Source: Tubiluchus corallicola
Lineage: Eukaryota > Priapulida > Priapulimorpha > Priapulimorphida > Tubiluchidae
Length of the DNA stretch: 64,000 bases
Direction: 5' to 3'
Assembly: GCA_030141605.1 (NCBI GenBank)
Contig: JAQGDQ010000353.1
Location: 73,787-137,786 of the forward strand
The position numbers and the translations under genes were made by a program. The notes beneath the pieces are model-generated. The model was not told the DNA's origin, did no database searches, and worked only from the letters and a program-made list of their open reading frames with translations. Below, in pieces: positions 1-42,493 of this stretch (its first letter is position 1; each line of letters begins with the position of its first letter).

Positions 1-203
1 GTTAAGCAATACGTAACTAACAGTACTTCGTTCGGTGCATTGCTCAATTTGCACATTTACAATAAAATCTTACAAATAAATACGATTATCTAATGTTTTA
101 GGAAGGGAGAAATGCACCAGGCACGAATGCACTTATGGTGGCCCACGTTAATTAGTTATTTCTATTAAATTTACAAAAAGGATTAAAATCAAATGTAAGC
201 AGT

Positions 204-347
204 TTAAATGAAAGTTGTTAGCATGGATAATCTCAGACGGTAAACTGTTGCACATATTGATCGACCTGTTTGCAAAAGAGTGTTTAAAAACATCAATGCT
301 ACAATCATTTTTGTACAACTTGTAACTATGGCTCTACTAGAGGCATA
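204..347 (-). pseudogene. 3'-terminal ORF2 fragment of a non-LTR retrotransposon (LINE)
   Basis: Read on the minus strand, one frame gives KHSFANRSINMCNSLPSEI, matching the C-terminal signature (hSFxNRvinlWNsLP) of CR1/L2/jockey-type LINE ORF2. Only the last part of the ORF is present. The satellite array begins directly beside it at 348. Confidence 0.6.
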
Positions 348-1639
348 GGTGGAACTACTAGAGGACGCTTGAAGGCTGGTGGTTTCAATGAAATTATCAA
401 TCATAGTAACATTATGAGGATTCCATACAAGGGTGCAGTAATTCCAGTAAAGGTGGAACTACTAGAGGACGCTTGAAGGCTGGTGGTTTCAATGAAATTA
501 TCAATCATAGTAACATTATGAGGATTCCATACAAGGGTGCAGTAATTCCAGGAAAGGTGGAACTACTAGAGGACGCTTGAAGGCTGGTGGTTTCAATGAA
601 ATTATCAATCATAGTAACATTATGAGGATTCCATACAAGGGTGCAGTAATTCCAGGAAAGGTGGAACTAAGGACGCTTGAAGGCTGGTGGTTTCAATGAA
701 ATTATCAATCATAGTAACATTATGAGGATTCCATACAAGGGTGCAGTAATTCCAGGAAAGGTGGAACTACTAGAGGACGCTTGAAGGCTGGTGGTTTCAA
801 TGAAATTATCAATCATAGTAACATTATGAGGATTCCATACAAGGGTGCAGTAATTCCAGGAAAGGTGGAACTACTAGAGGACGCTTGAAGGCTGGTGGTT
901 TCAATGAAATTATCAATCATAGTAACATTATGAGGATTCCATACAAGGGTGCAGTAATTCCAGGAAAGGTGGAACTACTAGAGGACGCTTGAAGGCTGGT
1001 GGTTTCAATGAAATTATCAATCATAGTAACATTATGAGGATTCCATACAAGGGTGCAGTAATTCCAGGAAAGGTGGAACTACTAGAGGACGCTTGAAGGC
1101 TGGTGGTTTCAATGAAATTATCAATCATAGTAACATTATGAGGATTCCATACAAGGGTGCAGTAATTCCAGGAAAGGTGGAACTACTAGAGGACGCTTGA
1201 AGGCTGGTGGTTTCAATGAAATTATCAATCATAGTAACATTATGAGGATTCCATACAAGGGTGCAGTAATTCCAGGAAAGGTGGAACTACTAGAGGACGC
1301 TTGAAGGCTGGTGGTTTCAATGAAATTATCAATCATAGTAACATTATGAGGATTCCATACAAGGGTGCAGTAATTCCAGGAAAGGTGGAACTACTAGAGG
1401 ACGCTTGAAGGCTGGTGGTTTCAATGAAATTATCAATCATAGTAACATTATGAGGATTCCATACAAGGGTGCAGTAATTCCAGGAAAGGTGGAACTACTA
1501 GAGGACGCTTGAAGGCTGGTGGTTTCAATGAAATTATCAATCATAGTAACATTATGAGGATTCCATACAAGGGTGCAGTAATTCCAGGAAAGGTGGAACT
1601 ACTAGAGGACGCTTGAAGGCTGGTGGTTTCAATAAAATT
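348..1639. repeat. 104-bp satellite array, 12 full units and one partial
   Basis: Units start at 348, 452, 556, 660, 760, 864, 968, 1072, 1176, 1280, 1384, 1488 and 1592 (the last partial). Spacing is 104 bp except the unit at 660, which lost CTAG and is 100 bp. Copies are almost identical, so the array is young or recently homogenised. Confidence 0.97.
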
Positions 1640-2639
1640 TAGCGTCGATAAACCTCCAAATCCAGAAACGTTTGGCAACATTTCGTGAAAAATATAGATT
1701 TCACTGACACAAACGGTGATTTAGTGTTCAAAGCACAAAACGGCTAGAATTCCTTTTTGCTTGCGGTTTTAAATTTTTCAAATTCGATTTCATTCTAAGC
1801 CTACATGGTTTATGCATAACACTTGATTGAAGTTTCACTTTATGGAAAACGGGCTTTTGGTGTTGCTATTTCAAAATAAATTTATTCATGAGTATTGGTC
1901 ATACCTTTATTGCGATTTTCTTGTGTTAGTTTACTTGGTTTTATGCACATGTGCTGCGTAGTCGATCATATTCATTAAATGTGTATGATATTGTGCGCAT
2001 TACTGTACTACATTTAAACTCCAGAACATCAAATATGTTTAATATGCAGCAATTGTCGTTTTATCTGTAATAATAAATTACAGCAATAAGTTTTTAGCGA
2101 AAAACATAAGCTTAATACAGGTAAATTACTAAATTAGGTTACGTGATTTTCGTCTATAATTATACAAAAAAATAACAGCGAAATATCCTAATTGTATAAA
2201 GCAGTTCAGTAAAGATAATTAGACACTTACATGTGGTCTCCCTGAGTTTTGGCGATTATAACTTGCAAAAAAGCAACAGAAATCAATTCACAACATTCAC
2301 ATCATATCAACTTGAATTGCATACCAGGTAATGTCTACCTGGCCAACTACCTGGTCACATGACTGATGACAGTTAAAGGGCAAGACCAAATTTAACAGGT
2401 AGTAGGGAAACGTGTATGTGCATAACAATTACATATCAATATTTTACAATAATTATTATAGTAATATCGAACTGCTATCATTGTATCTTTGTGAAAATGA
2501 TAATTTTAGTGTTGATGATGCTAGCTGTTAAATTTTTGATTGCATTTAAAGGAGAAGTAAAGGCTTTAATGTGGACAGACCTTAGGATCTCTTTTATGTG
2601 TTTTACAGTAATTTTAAGACAGTTATTGTTATTATTCTA
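1640..2639. other. AT-rich stretch without recognised genes
   Basis: I see no exon-like reading frame with good splice sites, no RNA gene and no clear tandem repeat here. The 83-residue frame at 2416-2667 resembles nothing I know. Confidence 0.5.
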
Positions 2640-3027
2640 TAAGCTTTTTCACAGTTCCAGCGATTGATGACGATCGTGAAAAGATCAAAGGTTAAGTGTA
2701 CTAGAAAACGCATTTTTGCACATTTGGCAACGCCGCAGCACAAACTAGTGTAAGAACAACAGATTTAACAGGTAGCTAGAGCCTTACCTAGTTCATTTTT
2801 TCTTGTTTCCAAGCAATATCCTGCCAATAAATCACTCTACATACAGATTAATGCATCATTAAGTAAAGTTCACGTACAACAACTGAAGTTATTGAACTAA
2901 TGCGGCAGACGGCATTGCTTTACCCACATGTCACGTGACGGTTGAAGTTAAGATGCGTTGCTGTGGTACACTTAACCTTTGACCTACAGCAACTGCGCGT
3001 GCGCACAACAAAACTATGGAAAGCTTA
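2640..3027. mobile_element. TIR element, family T, copy 1
   Basis: The left end (aagctttttcacagttcc) and right end (aactatggaaagctt) are imperfect inverted repeats, with a further inverted pair inside ('caaaggttaagtgtac' and 'gtacacttaacctttg'). Related copies lie at 33216-33575 and 45452-45808. It looks like a non-autonomous DNA transposon; no transposase is present. Confidence 0.75.
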
Positions 3028-3150
3028 TTAACAGAAACAAAGCGGAAGCAATTGGAGAATAATGACGTAACTGGTGGACTGAAATGCGCATTTTTTGTGA
3101 CTATGTAGTAGAATTCTGGTGAACTTTTGAAATGTTTTACAACTGGTACA

Positions 3151-3660
3151 ATGAAAAGGCTTATTGTTATATTATTCATTGTGTCACAATTGCTAACTTT
3201 GTGTGTAGATGCCTTTGATTATATGTATTTTATGTATGTATATGTCCTTGTTTATATGTATTTTATGTATGTATATGTCTTTGTTTATATGTATTTTAGG
3301 TATGTGTATGCTTTGCTTATATGTATTTTATGTATGTATATGTCTTTGTTTATATGTATTTTATGTATGTATATGTCTTTGTTTATATGTATTTTAGGTA
3401 TGTATATGTCTTTGTTTATATGTATTTTATGTATGTATATGCCTTTGTTTATATGTATTTTATGTATGTATATGTCTTTGTTTATATGTATTTGTATGTA
3501 TGCATATGTCTTTGTTTATATGTATTTTATGTATGTATATGTCTTTGTTTATATGTATTTGTATGTATGCATATGTCTTTGTTTATATGTATTTGTATGT
3601 ATGCATATGTCTTTGTTTATATGTATTTTATGTATGTAAATATCTTTGTTTATATTATTT
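3151..3660 (+). repeat. 33-bp minisatellite preceded by a signal-peptide-like frame
   Basis: From about 3222 a unit of 33 bases (tatgtattttatgtatgtat, then atgtctttgttta) repeats about 13 times with some units shortened. Because 33 is divisible by three, open frames run through it as 11-residue repeats (MYFMYVYVFVY). A frame from 3151 begins MKRLIVILFIVSQLLTLCVDA, which resembles a signal peptide, but this is probably chance. Confidence 0.85.
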
Positions 3661-3924
3661 TATCTTATATGCAGTTCTGATTGTACGTACATTTGTACTG
3701 TGAGGATTCCTGCATTAGTTTTAAAAACAGTCTAATCTGAATCAAATAAACTATGTTTAAACAAAATGTGCGCATTATAAGAATAAATTTATTAATATTA
3801 TTGAGCCGCGGTCGTTTGTTTAAACCTAGGCTTTGTCGTCATCAGCAATTTCCGTGTTTGAGTTTCAGTTGTCTGACCTGAATCCCACGGGTTGGATATG
3901 TCACGTGATTAATTAGTAATGACG

Positions 3925-5757
3925 TTAAGTATCTAGGTCACATATTGTCAGATAATAGAAAAGATGAGGATGATATTCTTAATCAACTTAGTTTATGTCA
4001 GAGCAAATAGCCTTGCAAGTGATTTTTCTTATTGTTGAAAGGATGCAAAACGTGCGATATTTAAGTCATCTTGTTTTTGGACGAAATATTAATTATACAA
4101 CTTTAATGAGCCGAAGTCTACTTACAGCACAGCTATGGCAAAATTATTCAAGCATAGATATGGTATTCGAGATTCTACAATCTGTGTAGAAAAAGATATT
4201 ATTATTTTAAAGTTACAACTATGGCAAAATTCTTCAAACATAGAATGGTATTCGAGCTTTTACAATCTGTGTAAGAAAATGATATTAATTATTTTAAAGT
4301 TACAACTATGGCAAAATTCTTCAAACATAGATATGGTATTCGAGCTTTTACAATCTGTGTAAGAAAATGATATTAATTATTTTAAAGTTACAACTATGGC
4401 AAAATTCTTCAAACATAGATATGGTATTCAAGCTTTTACAATCTGTGTAGAAAAAGATATTAGTTATTTTAAAGTTACAGCTATGGCAAAACTCTTCAAA
4501 CGTAGATATGGTATTCGAGCTTCTACAATCTATGTAGAAAAAGATATTAGTTATTTTAAAGTTACAACTATGGCAAAATTCTTCAAACATAGATATGGTA
4601 TTCCAGCTTCTACAATCTGTGTAGAAAATGATATTAGTTATTTTAAAGTTACAACTATGGCAAAATTCTTCAAACATAGATATGGTATTCGAGTGTCTAC
4701 AATCTATGTAGAAAAAGATATTAATTATTTTAAAGTTACAACTATGGCAAAATTCTTCAAACATAGATATGGTATTCGAGTTTCTACAATCTATGTAGGA
4801 AATGATATTAATTATTTTAAAGTTACAAGTACGGCAAAATTCTTCAAACATAGATATGGTATTCCAGCTTCTACAATCTGTGTAGAAAATAATATTAATT
4901 ATTTTAAAGTTACAACTATGGCAAAATTCTTCAAACATAGATATGGTATTCCTGCTTCTACAATCTATGTAGAAAATGATATTAATTATTTTAAAGTTAC
5001 AACTATGGTAAAATTCTTCAAACATAGATATGGTATTCCAGCTTCTACAATCTATGTAGAAAATGATATTAATTATTTTAAACTTATAACTATGGCAAAA
5101 TTCTTCAAACATAGATATGGTATTCAAGCTTCTACAATCTGTGTAGAAAATGATATTAATTATTTTAAAGTTACAACTATGGCAAAATTCTTCAAACATA
5201 GATATGGTATTCAAGCTTTTACAATCTGTGTAGAAAATGGTATTAATTATTTTAAAGTTACAGCTATGGCAAAATTCTTCAAACATAGATATGGTTTTCG
5301 AGCTTCTACAATCTGTGTAGAAAAATATATTAGTTATTTTAAAGTTACAACTATGGCAAAATTCTTCAAACATAGATATGGTATTCGAGCTTCTACAATC
5401 TGTGTAGAAAATGATATTAATTATTTTAAAGTTACAGCTATGGCAAAATTCTTCAAGCATAGATATGGTATTCGAGATTCTACAATCTGTTGTAATGGTT
5501 TATTAAAACATGTAATTTACATTAGTAATGCTTCTATATGCTCGCAAATTCTTACCCATTGCAATGTATTTTCAATGCACGTTTAACGCTTGCCAGTTTT
5601 GTAAATATTTTAACTAATTTTACTTTTTGTTTTTTCTGTAAATTTTAAGTTTACGTTTTTGTAATTATTTTTTTAGTAGTTATTGTATTTTTATGGGTTA
5701 AGATTTTGTCTTTACGACCTGAAATATGGAAATAAATAAAAACAAAAGTGTCACACT
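3925..5757 (+). pseudogene. LINE ORF2 C-terminal and 3' UTR remnant containing an 87-bp tandem repeat
   Basis: At 3930-4010 one frame reads VKYLGHILSDNRKDEDDI, a typical RT/C-terminal motif of CR1/L2-like LINEs. LLTAQLWQNYSS follows near 4120, another familiar LINE motif. The coding relic then runs into an 87-bp tandem array and emerges in an AT-rich 3' UTR ending gaaatatggaaataaataaa near 5745. Frameshifts and stops show it is dead. Confidence 0.65.
4132..5497. repeat. 87-bp tandem repeat, about 15-16 units
   Basis: The unit begins atggcaaaattcttcaaaca and is 87 bases (29 codons), so long frames exist on both strands (+ MAKFFKHRYGI repeat of 29 residues; - MFEEFCHSCNFK repeat). Both frames are by-products of a unit length divisible by three. 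Units differ by scattered substitutions. The first unit overlaps the LINE motif AQLWQNYS, suggesting the array grew from inside the LINE. Confidence 0.95.
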
Positions 5758-5851
5758 AGCTGTTTGCAAAATATGAGTAGAATACTCAACCTGAGTCCAT
5801 TGCTTGCAAACTGTTGCAAATGTTTTTGGGATAATACTAACACATGTTGTT

Positions 5852-6058
5852 GAAAATGATTAAATGTTCAAAGTAGTGAGACACAAACAATTAAAGAAAT
5901 ACATATCGAGGTTTACTTTAAAAATGGATAATCGCATAACCCTATCTTAACGACAATCATAAAAAGATTTCTGACAGTTTCGGTCCTGTTACAAATAGAT
6001 TACCACGTTAGTGTACCATAGGTTTCTCCCCTGAGTTTTATTAACATAAAAATCATAA
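5852..6058. repeat. Dispersed repeat, about 207 bp, copy 1
   Basis: Near-identical to 40375-40580 (same orientation), with only a handful of differences across about 205 bases. No terminal repeats or coding content are obvious. Confidence 0.85.
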
Positions 6059-6309
6059 AATTTTTGATAAATGTTGTCCGTATAACAGCAGCATTTTTGG
6101 ATGTGATCGTCTACCGTTCCAGTTTATATTGCTGAGTTTGACGACGCCGGTAATTTATCTTGTTCTAAAATACATGAATTTTACGAGCACTTAAGTCAGA
6201 TGAAATACTTCAGTGAGCTTTTATCATTTTCCCCGCAGACATTCGAAAATGAATCTTAATTAGGCCGGAGGAGTATCAAATCCGTGCACTCGCTTGCATG
6301 TTGAAAAAT

Positions 6310-7115
6310 GATTATTGTTGATGATGATGATGTTGTTGTGTCCGTATGATCATTAGCCTCATTCCAAGTGTTGAGTTTCGTGTACACAAGTTTATTTGTG
6401 CATGAAAGTTGTAAATACGACTCCTGTGATTACTGAAGGATGAACGCGATAATGATGGTGATGGCGGTAATGAAGATAAAGGCGACTGTGATGTTGATGA
6501 TGATGATGACGGTCACCGTTGTGGCCTAGATGATTGTGTAACGGTGATTACGAGGACAGTAGCGTTGATGAGTGATCGTGTTTATTATATGTCTTTGCGA
6601 TGGTGATGATATAAACAGCTATAGTGGCCGTGCTGATATAATAATCTGAACGATTGGAAGTTGTGGTGCTAATAGTGGCGTTGGTAGTGATGATGATGAT
6701 GGTGTTGTTGTTTTTGTCGTTGTCGTCGCTGTTACTGTTGCCGTTGCGGGTTGCAGGTTGCGGATTGGGGTTGTGGGCTGGTGGTGGTGTTGGTGTTGTT
6801 GTTTTTGTCGTTGTTGTTGTCGTTGTTGTTGTTGTCGTCGTTGCTGCTGTTGCAGTTGCGGGTTGCGTGTTGTAGGTTGGTGTTGGTGTTGGTGTTGTCA
6901 TTGTTGTTGTTGGTGGTTGTATTGTTGTTGTTGTCGTTGTTGCTGTTGCCGGTTGCGTGTTGTAGGTTGGTGTTGGTGGTGGTGTTGGTGTTGTCATTGT
7001 TGTCGTTGCTGCTGCTGCTGTTGTTGTTGTTGTTGATGGTGGTGTGGTGGTGTGTCATGGTGCTGGTGTTGGCACTAGTGGTGATGATGACGACGACGAC
7101 AACGATGTGCGTAAA
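6310..7115. repeat. GTT/GTC/GAT-type trinucleotide-rich tract
   Basis: Scattered gatgat runs lead into a dense ttg/ttgttg tract with two or three near-repeats of 'gttgcgggttgcgtgttgtaggttggtg'-like sequence near 6850-6985. Frames on both strands are low-complexity and not genes. Confidence 0.9.
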
Positions 7116-7541
7116 ATGTATTTCTGAAATGAACTTGGCTTGCACATAATAATGATAAATTCTAAACATTTTGTAATTAAGAAACTTTTGTTAGTCTAAC
7201 TACAGCGAGTAGGATAAACTGGCTGTGATGATCGCCTGAAATATTTACAACCTACATCCATTAAATAAATAAGTTTTATTCTCGGTTATACTACAGTCAT
7301 GGTAACTGTGGTAATAAAGAGACATTCCTAGAAACTCTGATTACAGCCGTCATAGATTTGTTACTGTAGAGTATTGTAAATTTATAAATCTTGTTTGGTA
7401 ACAAATAATCAATGATATTTTTACAATAAATGAGTTCTCTAACTTCTACTTTACAGGATAAATTATTTATACATTTGCGTTCCCGTGACCCCAACACTAT
7501 CATCATTAGTTTCATTATCACCCATTCTATTCTTGCAGCTT

Positions 7542-8215
7542 AAAGGACAAGAAAAGGGGTACCTGAAGTGGTTTCAGAAAAATCGCCATAAAAAATTTTA
7601 CTACTTTACAGCAATTTTATGCACATATTGTATTCGCGTTGAAAGAAATTTGCGTTTGTTTTCATTTCAACTCTCCCGCAATACTGTTCCGACGGCGCCA
7701 TTAGATGACGTCACTGCGCCACGTAAATCAGGGGGAAAAGGCAATGTTAAATTATGACCCAAAAAACTTTCCGTGCAAAGCTATATTACTTAGCATTTCT
7801 ACTTACCTGCTGGAAAGACTTATGTAACTAGACTAATAAATTAAAATGTTTGTGGAAAATGGTAAAATGTCGCTGAATTACCCTCCAGGTTGCGCCACTC
7901 ACTAGCCAAAAACGTATTTTACCCTTATTGACAAGATACAGTAATTTAAAAGTTTACTTAATTAGCAACATATGTTTTCCAAGAATGTTCTGATTATTTT
8001 TTCAAACTTTACTTAATGTTACTTAAACTTGTTTCAAACGACCTACCATTAAAATGGCTGCGCCTAACGGTCATCGCGGGAGTTTAAATTTACAAGTTTT
8101 ATACAGCGTTACGACCGATGCAAGCCATGCATACGAAAAGGTAGTATGTAAGTGGTATAAACTTTCGAGACGAATTTTTAAGCTTTTTGCAAGTGGAGGG
8201 TTTTCTTGTGCTTTA
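7542..8215. mobile_element. TTAA-flanked MITE, family A, copy 1
   Basis: It starts ttaaaggacaagaaaagggg and ends ttcttgtgctttac. The ends are inverted repeats (AGGACAAGAAAAGG against AGCACAAGAAAACC) and sit in TTAA or a one-base variant, as expected of a piggyBac-like non-autonomous element. An ATG-containing motif aaaatggctgcg(c/t)ctaacg lies near 8051, as in other copies. Confidence 0.85.
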
Positions 8216-8500
8216 CCATCAACATCAAACACGTCATAACCAACTTGTCCCGTCCTTTCGCACCCCCGCTATTCAAAAACAAGTTACAAACCTTCTCAAT
8301 TTTGCTCTTACTTCATGCATAACTAACAGTTCTTGTTATCGTGTGCCTATTAAACTTATAAATGATGTATCTACTCTATGAAAGGCTTTCATGTACGTTA
8401 TACCTGGTAGCCAATCAGCATTTGATTAAGTGCCCATTGTTTTTATTATAAATGTACTTACGATTGTAATGCTTTTTATCAAATAAAAATATTGGTTAAC
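8216..8500 (+). repeat. Dispersed repeat H, copy 1
   Basis: An inverted copy lies at about 29795-30090 with long near-identical runs (for example 'gtcccgtcctttcgcacccc'). It ends near an AATAAA, so it may be a retroelement tail. It directly abuts the end of the family A copy. Confidence 0.75.
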
Positions 8501-9076
8501 TAATAAATAGTATTAAGTATTAAATTTAGGTAGGTGTTAATTGGACTGTTGTAAATTTCTATTTGCGTCTTGCATGTATGGAGGCACGAAAACCGAAGCA
8601 CCCTCTGGTGGTAATAGTGAAGAGCGAGCCCCCCATGCATGTACCCCCGCCCCCCTTCCCAATGGCGCATCGTCGCTCGAGTGATTTGTTTATGCGTTTC
8701 ATTTTATGGGCCATTATGCAACATCTATTAATTAAAACTTAATTACACTGATCGTTAGTGCGTTTAGGATGCTACGTAGGAAGATGATTTGAATGATGAT
8801 ACATGTAATTAGAATTACGGCGGAAACACGGGTTAGTTAGTGACGTTAAGCAAGGAGTTCGTGAACGCGCTAGGCTTGTTGACATGGATTACCAGTTAAT
8901 AGAGGAGTTGGTGACGATAATCAGCAATGCGATTATCCGCTTGGTCCTTGAAATCTGCATAGTGAGAATTTAGCGAAGTTTTACAGTGTATCATTCACAG
9001 AGTAACTAAAAACTAACAACAGCGAAAGCAATAAAGAAGAGCAGTAGTAGCAAACAGCACCAGCAGCACCTGCCTG

Positions 9077-9080
<4 letters not shown>
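8501..9080. other. No recognised feature
   Basis: Unique-looking AT-rich sequence with a short C-rich run near 8640-8660. I see no gene, RNA or transposon ends. Confidence 0.4.
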
Positions 9081-9600
<520 letters not shown>

Positions 9601-9602
<2 letters not shown>

Positions 9603-10590
9603 ATTCCGTAAAATAAATATAGAAACTGCCTCACATATTCTTCCGTAAATTTTGCTTTTGGGCAATTATTCAATTTGAAAAATTTGTGTGGGCCCCTTTG
9701 TTTGTAACCCATTTGCGTGTAATGGTTGATCCGGGATTAATTAAGGTAATACTGTATTCAGGAAAACTTTCTCACGCTTCCGCCATTTAAAAAACTCTCA
9801 AATTTCTCTGATGGAAGAAATTCGATGCAATTTTCAAACTCGCAGGCCTAATTTCAATGTCAGAACATTGAGCGGAAGATTTTTGCCTAAGGCGGAACTG
9901 CAAATGGCTACTTCAGTAATCATATCAAAGATTTACTGAACACGTTAGTTAGTTTCTTATAAACTGGACAGAAATTTTACGATTTGGAAATCACACACCG
10001 CCATCTTTTGGGGGAAAGTCAAAACTATAAAAACTACAAAGTCAACTGATAAAGACGTGTAGTATTTCAGTGTGAAGCTTATCAAGCACTAAACGTGCTA
10101 AAATGGAGAATTGTGATCAATATAACAGCAAATATTTTCACTCTCATAAATAAATAAATAAATTCCTTAATTTGGGATCTTAATAACTGAATCGTTTAGC
10201 ATTTAGCAAGATAACCTTGACGTCATAAGTACAGTCACGTGGTTACCAAAGATCGGTAAACAAACATCGGTAACTAAAGACGCTTTCTGTACCTTGTACG
10301 TCATTCTCGCTCACTCCGCGACAAAGACGCGAAACATCTTTACGGCAATGCACGCACTCGAAACTCACCAGGAAAATGTAAGTTACCTAATTTATGAGTC
10401 TCTTTTGTTTAATAATAAAAATATAAATTCTTTTTCTAATCTTAATAATGCGTTAAAGAACTTCAATGCCTGTATTATAAGCCTTTAAGCTGAAGTTCAT
10501 GGAACCTTTCTTTTGAATTCACTTAGTCTAATTTAGTAAATACAACCAAATCTCCTTCTACGGCCTATTTTGAGACAGAGAAAAGTGGCA
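9601..10590. other. No confident feature; candidate donor only
   Basis: The region holds short AT-rich sequence and a frame at 10294-10488. A good-looking donor (aaaatgtaagtt near 10374) is present, but the peptide before it does not look like a receptor N-terminus. Confidence 0.4.
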
Positions 10591-10596
10591 TGGCAG

Positions 10597-11869
10597 GATA
10601 AGAAAAGGGGCACCTTCAGAAAAATCACCTTGAAAAATTACATTACTTTATAGCAATTTTATGTGTATATCTTACTCGCATTGAAAGGATTTTTTGTTTG
10701 TTTTCATTTTAAATCTCCCGCAATACTGTTCCAACCGCACCATTACATGACGTCATATACGCACAATGTAAATCAGGGGAAGAAGAGGAAATGTTAAACT
10801 ATGTCCCAAAAAACTTTCCATGCAAAGCTATATTACCTAGCATTTCGCTTACCTGCTTGAAAGACTTATGTAACTAGAAAATTATTAATTATTTAAAATG
10901 TTTTCACCAATTGGTAAAATGTCGTTGATTCATCTCCAGGGTGCAAAACTCACTAAACAAAAAACATATAAAAGTATTTTTAATCTTATTGACAAGATAC
11001 AGTTATTTAAAAATTTACTTAGTTAGTGACGTGTGCGCCACGATGCTCTGATTATTTTTTCAAACTTTACACAATGTTATCTAAACTTGTTTCAAATGAC
11101 TTATGGTAAAATGGTTGGATCATACAATTATCGCGAGAGTTTAAACTTACATGTTTTATACAGCGTTATTGCCGACGCAAGCCCTGTATGCAAAAAAGCA
11201 GTATGTAGGAGACCCGGATAAAGTGGATCACTGGGCAAAGCGGATCAAATGTGTTTACTCTTTTCTCCGTAAGGCGTCGCGGTCTACGCACTGTGTGATG
11301 TTACGTCATCATCTACTGTGTACTCTGCATAAACGACCTCGACCTTTGCAGAGTTTGTCTAAGCGCGGTACACAAACGTAAGTTTTTCACCCACTTTCTT
11401 GCGATTTTTCACTTTTATAGATCATGATGATATATTCCAGTTACTGCAGATTTATTCGCTACCGTTTTTACATATGATGGATGGTTCATTGCTGCTTCAT
11501 ATCAATTTACTTTTGCAAAATAGACAAAATCCATTTAAAAGATATTGTTAGTTATGTTGAGCTCAACCGCTCCGGTATGATCCACTATGCCCGTAAAAGA
11601 TCCACTTTGCCCTAGAAATTTTGGTTTCGTATTTCGAAATTATCTGTTAAACGAGTAATAGTAATTATAAGTTTTTACCACACGAATATAGCAGAGTTTC
11701 CTACGGAAGAATAGGGCATGTAATTGATTGTTACAGACCAAACATCTTGAACTCTATAAGCGAAAACCTTTATGTGATCCACTTTACCCGGGTCTCCCCT
11801 AAGTGGTATAAAATTTCAAGACGAATTTTTAAGCTTTATGGAAGTGGAGGGTTTTCTTGTGCTTTAAGC
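10597..11869. mobile_element. Family A MITE, copy 2, split by a TA-flanked element
   Basis: The family A sequence runs from aagaaaaggggcacc to ttcttgtgctttaa but is interrupted at 11208-11799 by another element. Removing the insert and one TA restores the order seen in the other copies (cagtatgtaagtggtataaa). Confidence 0.85.
11208..11799. mobile_element. TA-flanked TIR element nested in family A (Tc1/mariner-like MITE)
   Basis: The ends ggagacccggataaagtgga and tccactttacccgggtctcc are inverted repeats of about 24 bp. TA lies on both sides (11206-11207 and 11800-11801), and the uninterrupted family A sequence has one TA there. Subterminal inverted motifs (gatcac.gggcaaagcggatc and gatccactttgccc) repeat the end sequence. 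No transposase is encoded in its 592 bp. Confidence 0.88.
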
Positions 11870-12026
11870 AAGAGTAAGTGAGCCTTTAGTGGTTGTTTTT
11901 CCGACAGCATCACTTACCATTAATAATAGCAACAAACTTGGCTTCTCTACTCTTTACTTTTACAGTAACCAACAAATTTTTGAATTATTTGTAATGCACC
12001 AATTTTCATAATTGTGTAATTCACAG

Positions 12027-41667
<29,641 letters not shown>

Positions 41668-42493
41668 CTGTCAATTAGGAAGGAATTTTTTTGCCTTTTT
41701 GGAGTGCACAAAACTTCATTGCTCATTGTAAGGGTACCAAACGGAAGTCGTCGAAGGTGCCAAAGTTTAAATTACAAAGTATTATGGTTGCTCCTATAGG
41801 CCAATATGCCTGTTATTTACAGGCCAGTAAAATTGTGCATCTGTAAGACTTATTGGCAGGTTCCTATTAGGTCCTCTTAAGCTTGCATTTACAAGTGAAT
41901 GTAGTCAAAGCAGCACCTCAATGTTGCGAATGAGAGTGAGAGTGTAAAAACTCTCCAAGGATTATCATTTCTAAAGAAAAACTTGGCATATTTTGGTTAT
42001 AACTGCAAATAATTTATTACTTTGTATCTTTATAATGTAAAGATGTAGATTTTTGAGCTGTGCCTCCATATCCCCATTCAGTAAGTATATACATATGACT
42101 TACCAGTCGAGTCTCTAGACAGTTTCTGTGGACAGTTGAATCAAATTTCAGTCTCCAACACCCTTGTGCAATTTTTTTGAACCAATGCATAAAATGGACG
42201 GAAATTCACGTTTTTTCCTATAATTCAAAACATTTTCATTTTAATCGCTTTCATAATTTTGGCATATAATATGGCCTCGTAATTCCTTGTCGTTTTTTCA
42301 CTCGTTTCGGCTTGGAATCCACCAAATTTTGGCAGTTTGTAGAAATCCAAGGGTCAGGCTACCACATTTGGATGATGGTTTCTATCAGTTTCTTCCTGGG
42401 GTAATACAGTCGGCCTCTCGCAGGCTCAACTTGACAGTCAGCTATGAGTTTTCAATTGGGTTTATACCCGAAGAGTTGCCGGGTCAGTAAAGT
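41668..42493. other. Possible 3' UTR and downstream flank of the receptor
   Basis: Directly downstream of the receptor stop codon. I see no canonical AATAAA before the family A MITE at 42494, so the 3' end of the transcript cannot be fixed. Confidence 0.4.

Noticed and set aside
348-1639. CRISPR-like array
   Set aside because: The whole 104-bp unit repeats without variable spacers; this is a satellite in animal DNA.
4348-5586. Long frames of 370 and 396 residues on opposite strands
   Set aside because: Both come from an 87-bp tandem repeat whose length is divisible by three; no start context, splice or domain support.
10294-10374. Possible first coding exon of the receptor ending at gtaagt
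   Set aside because: The frame that would join in phase 1 gives a Cys only seven residues before the next, unlike the family spacing, and has no signal peptide.
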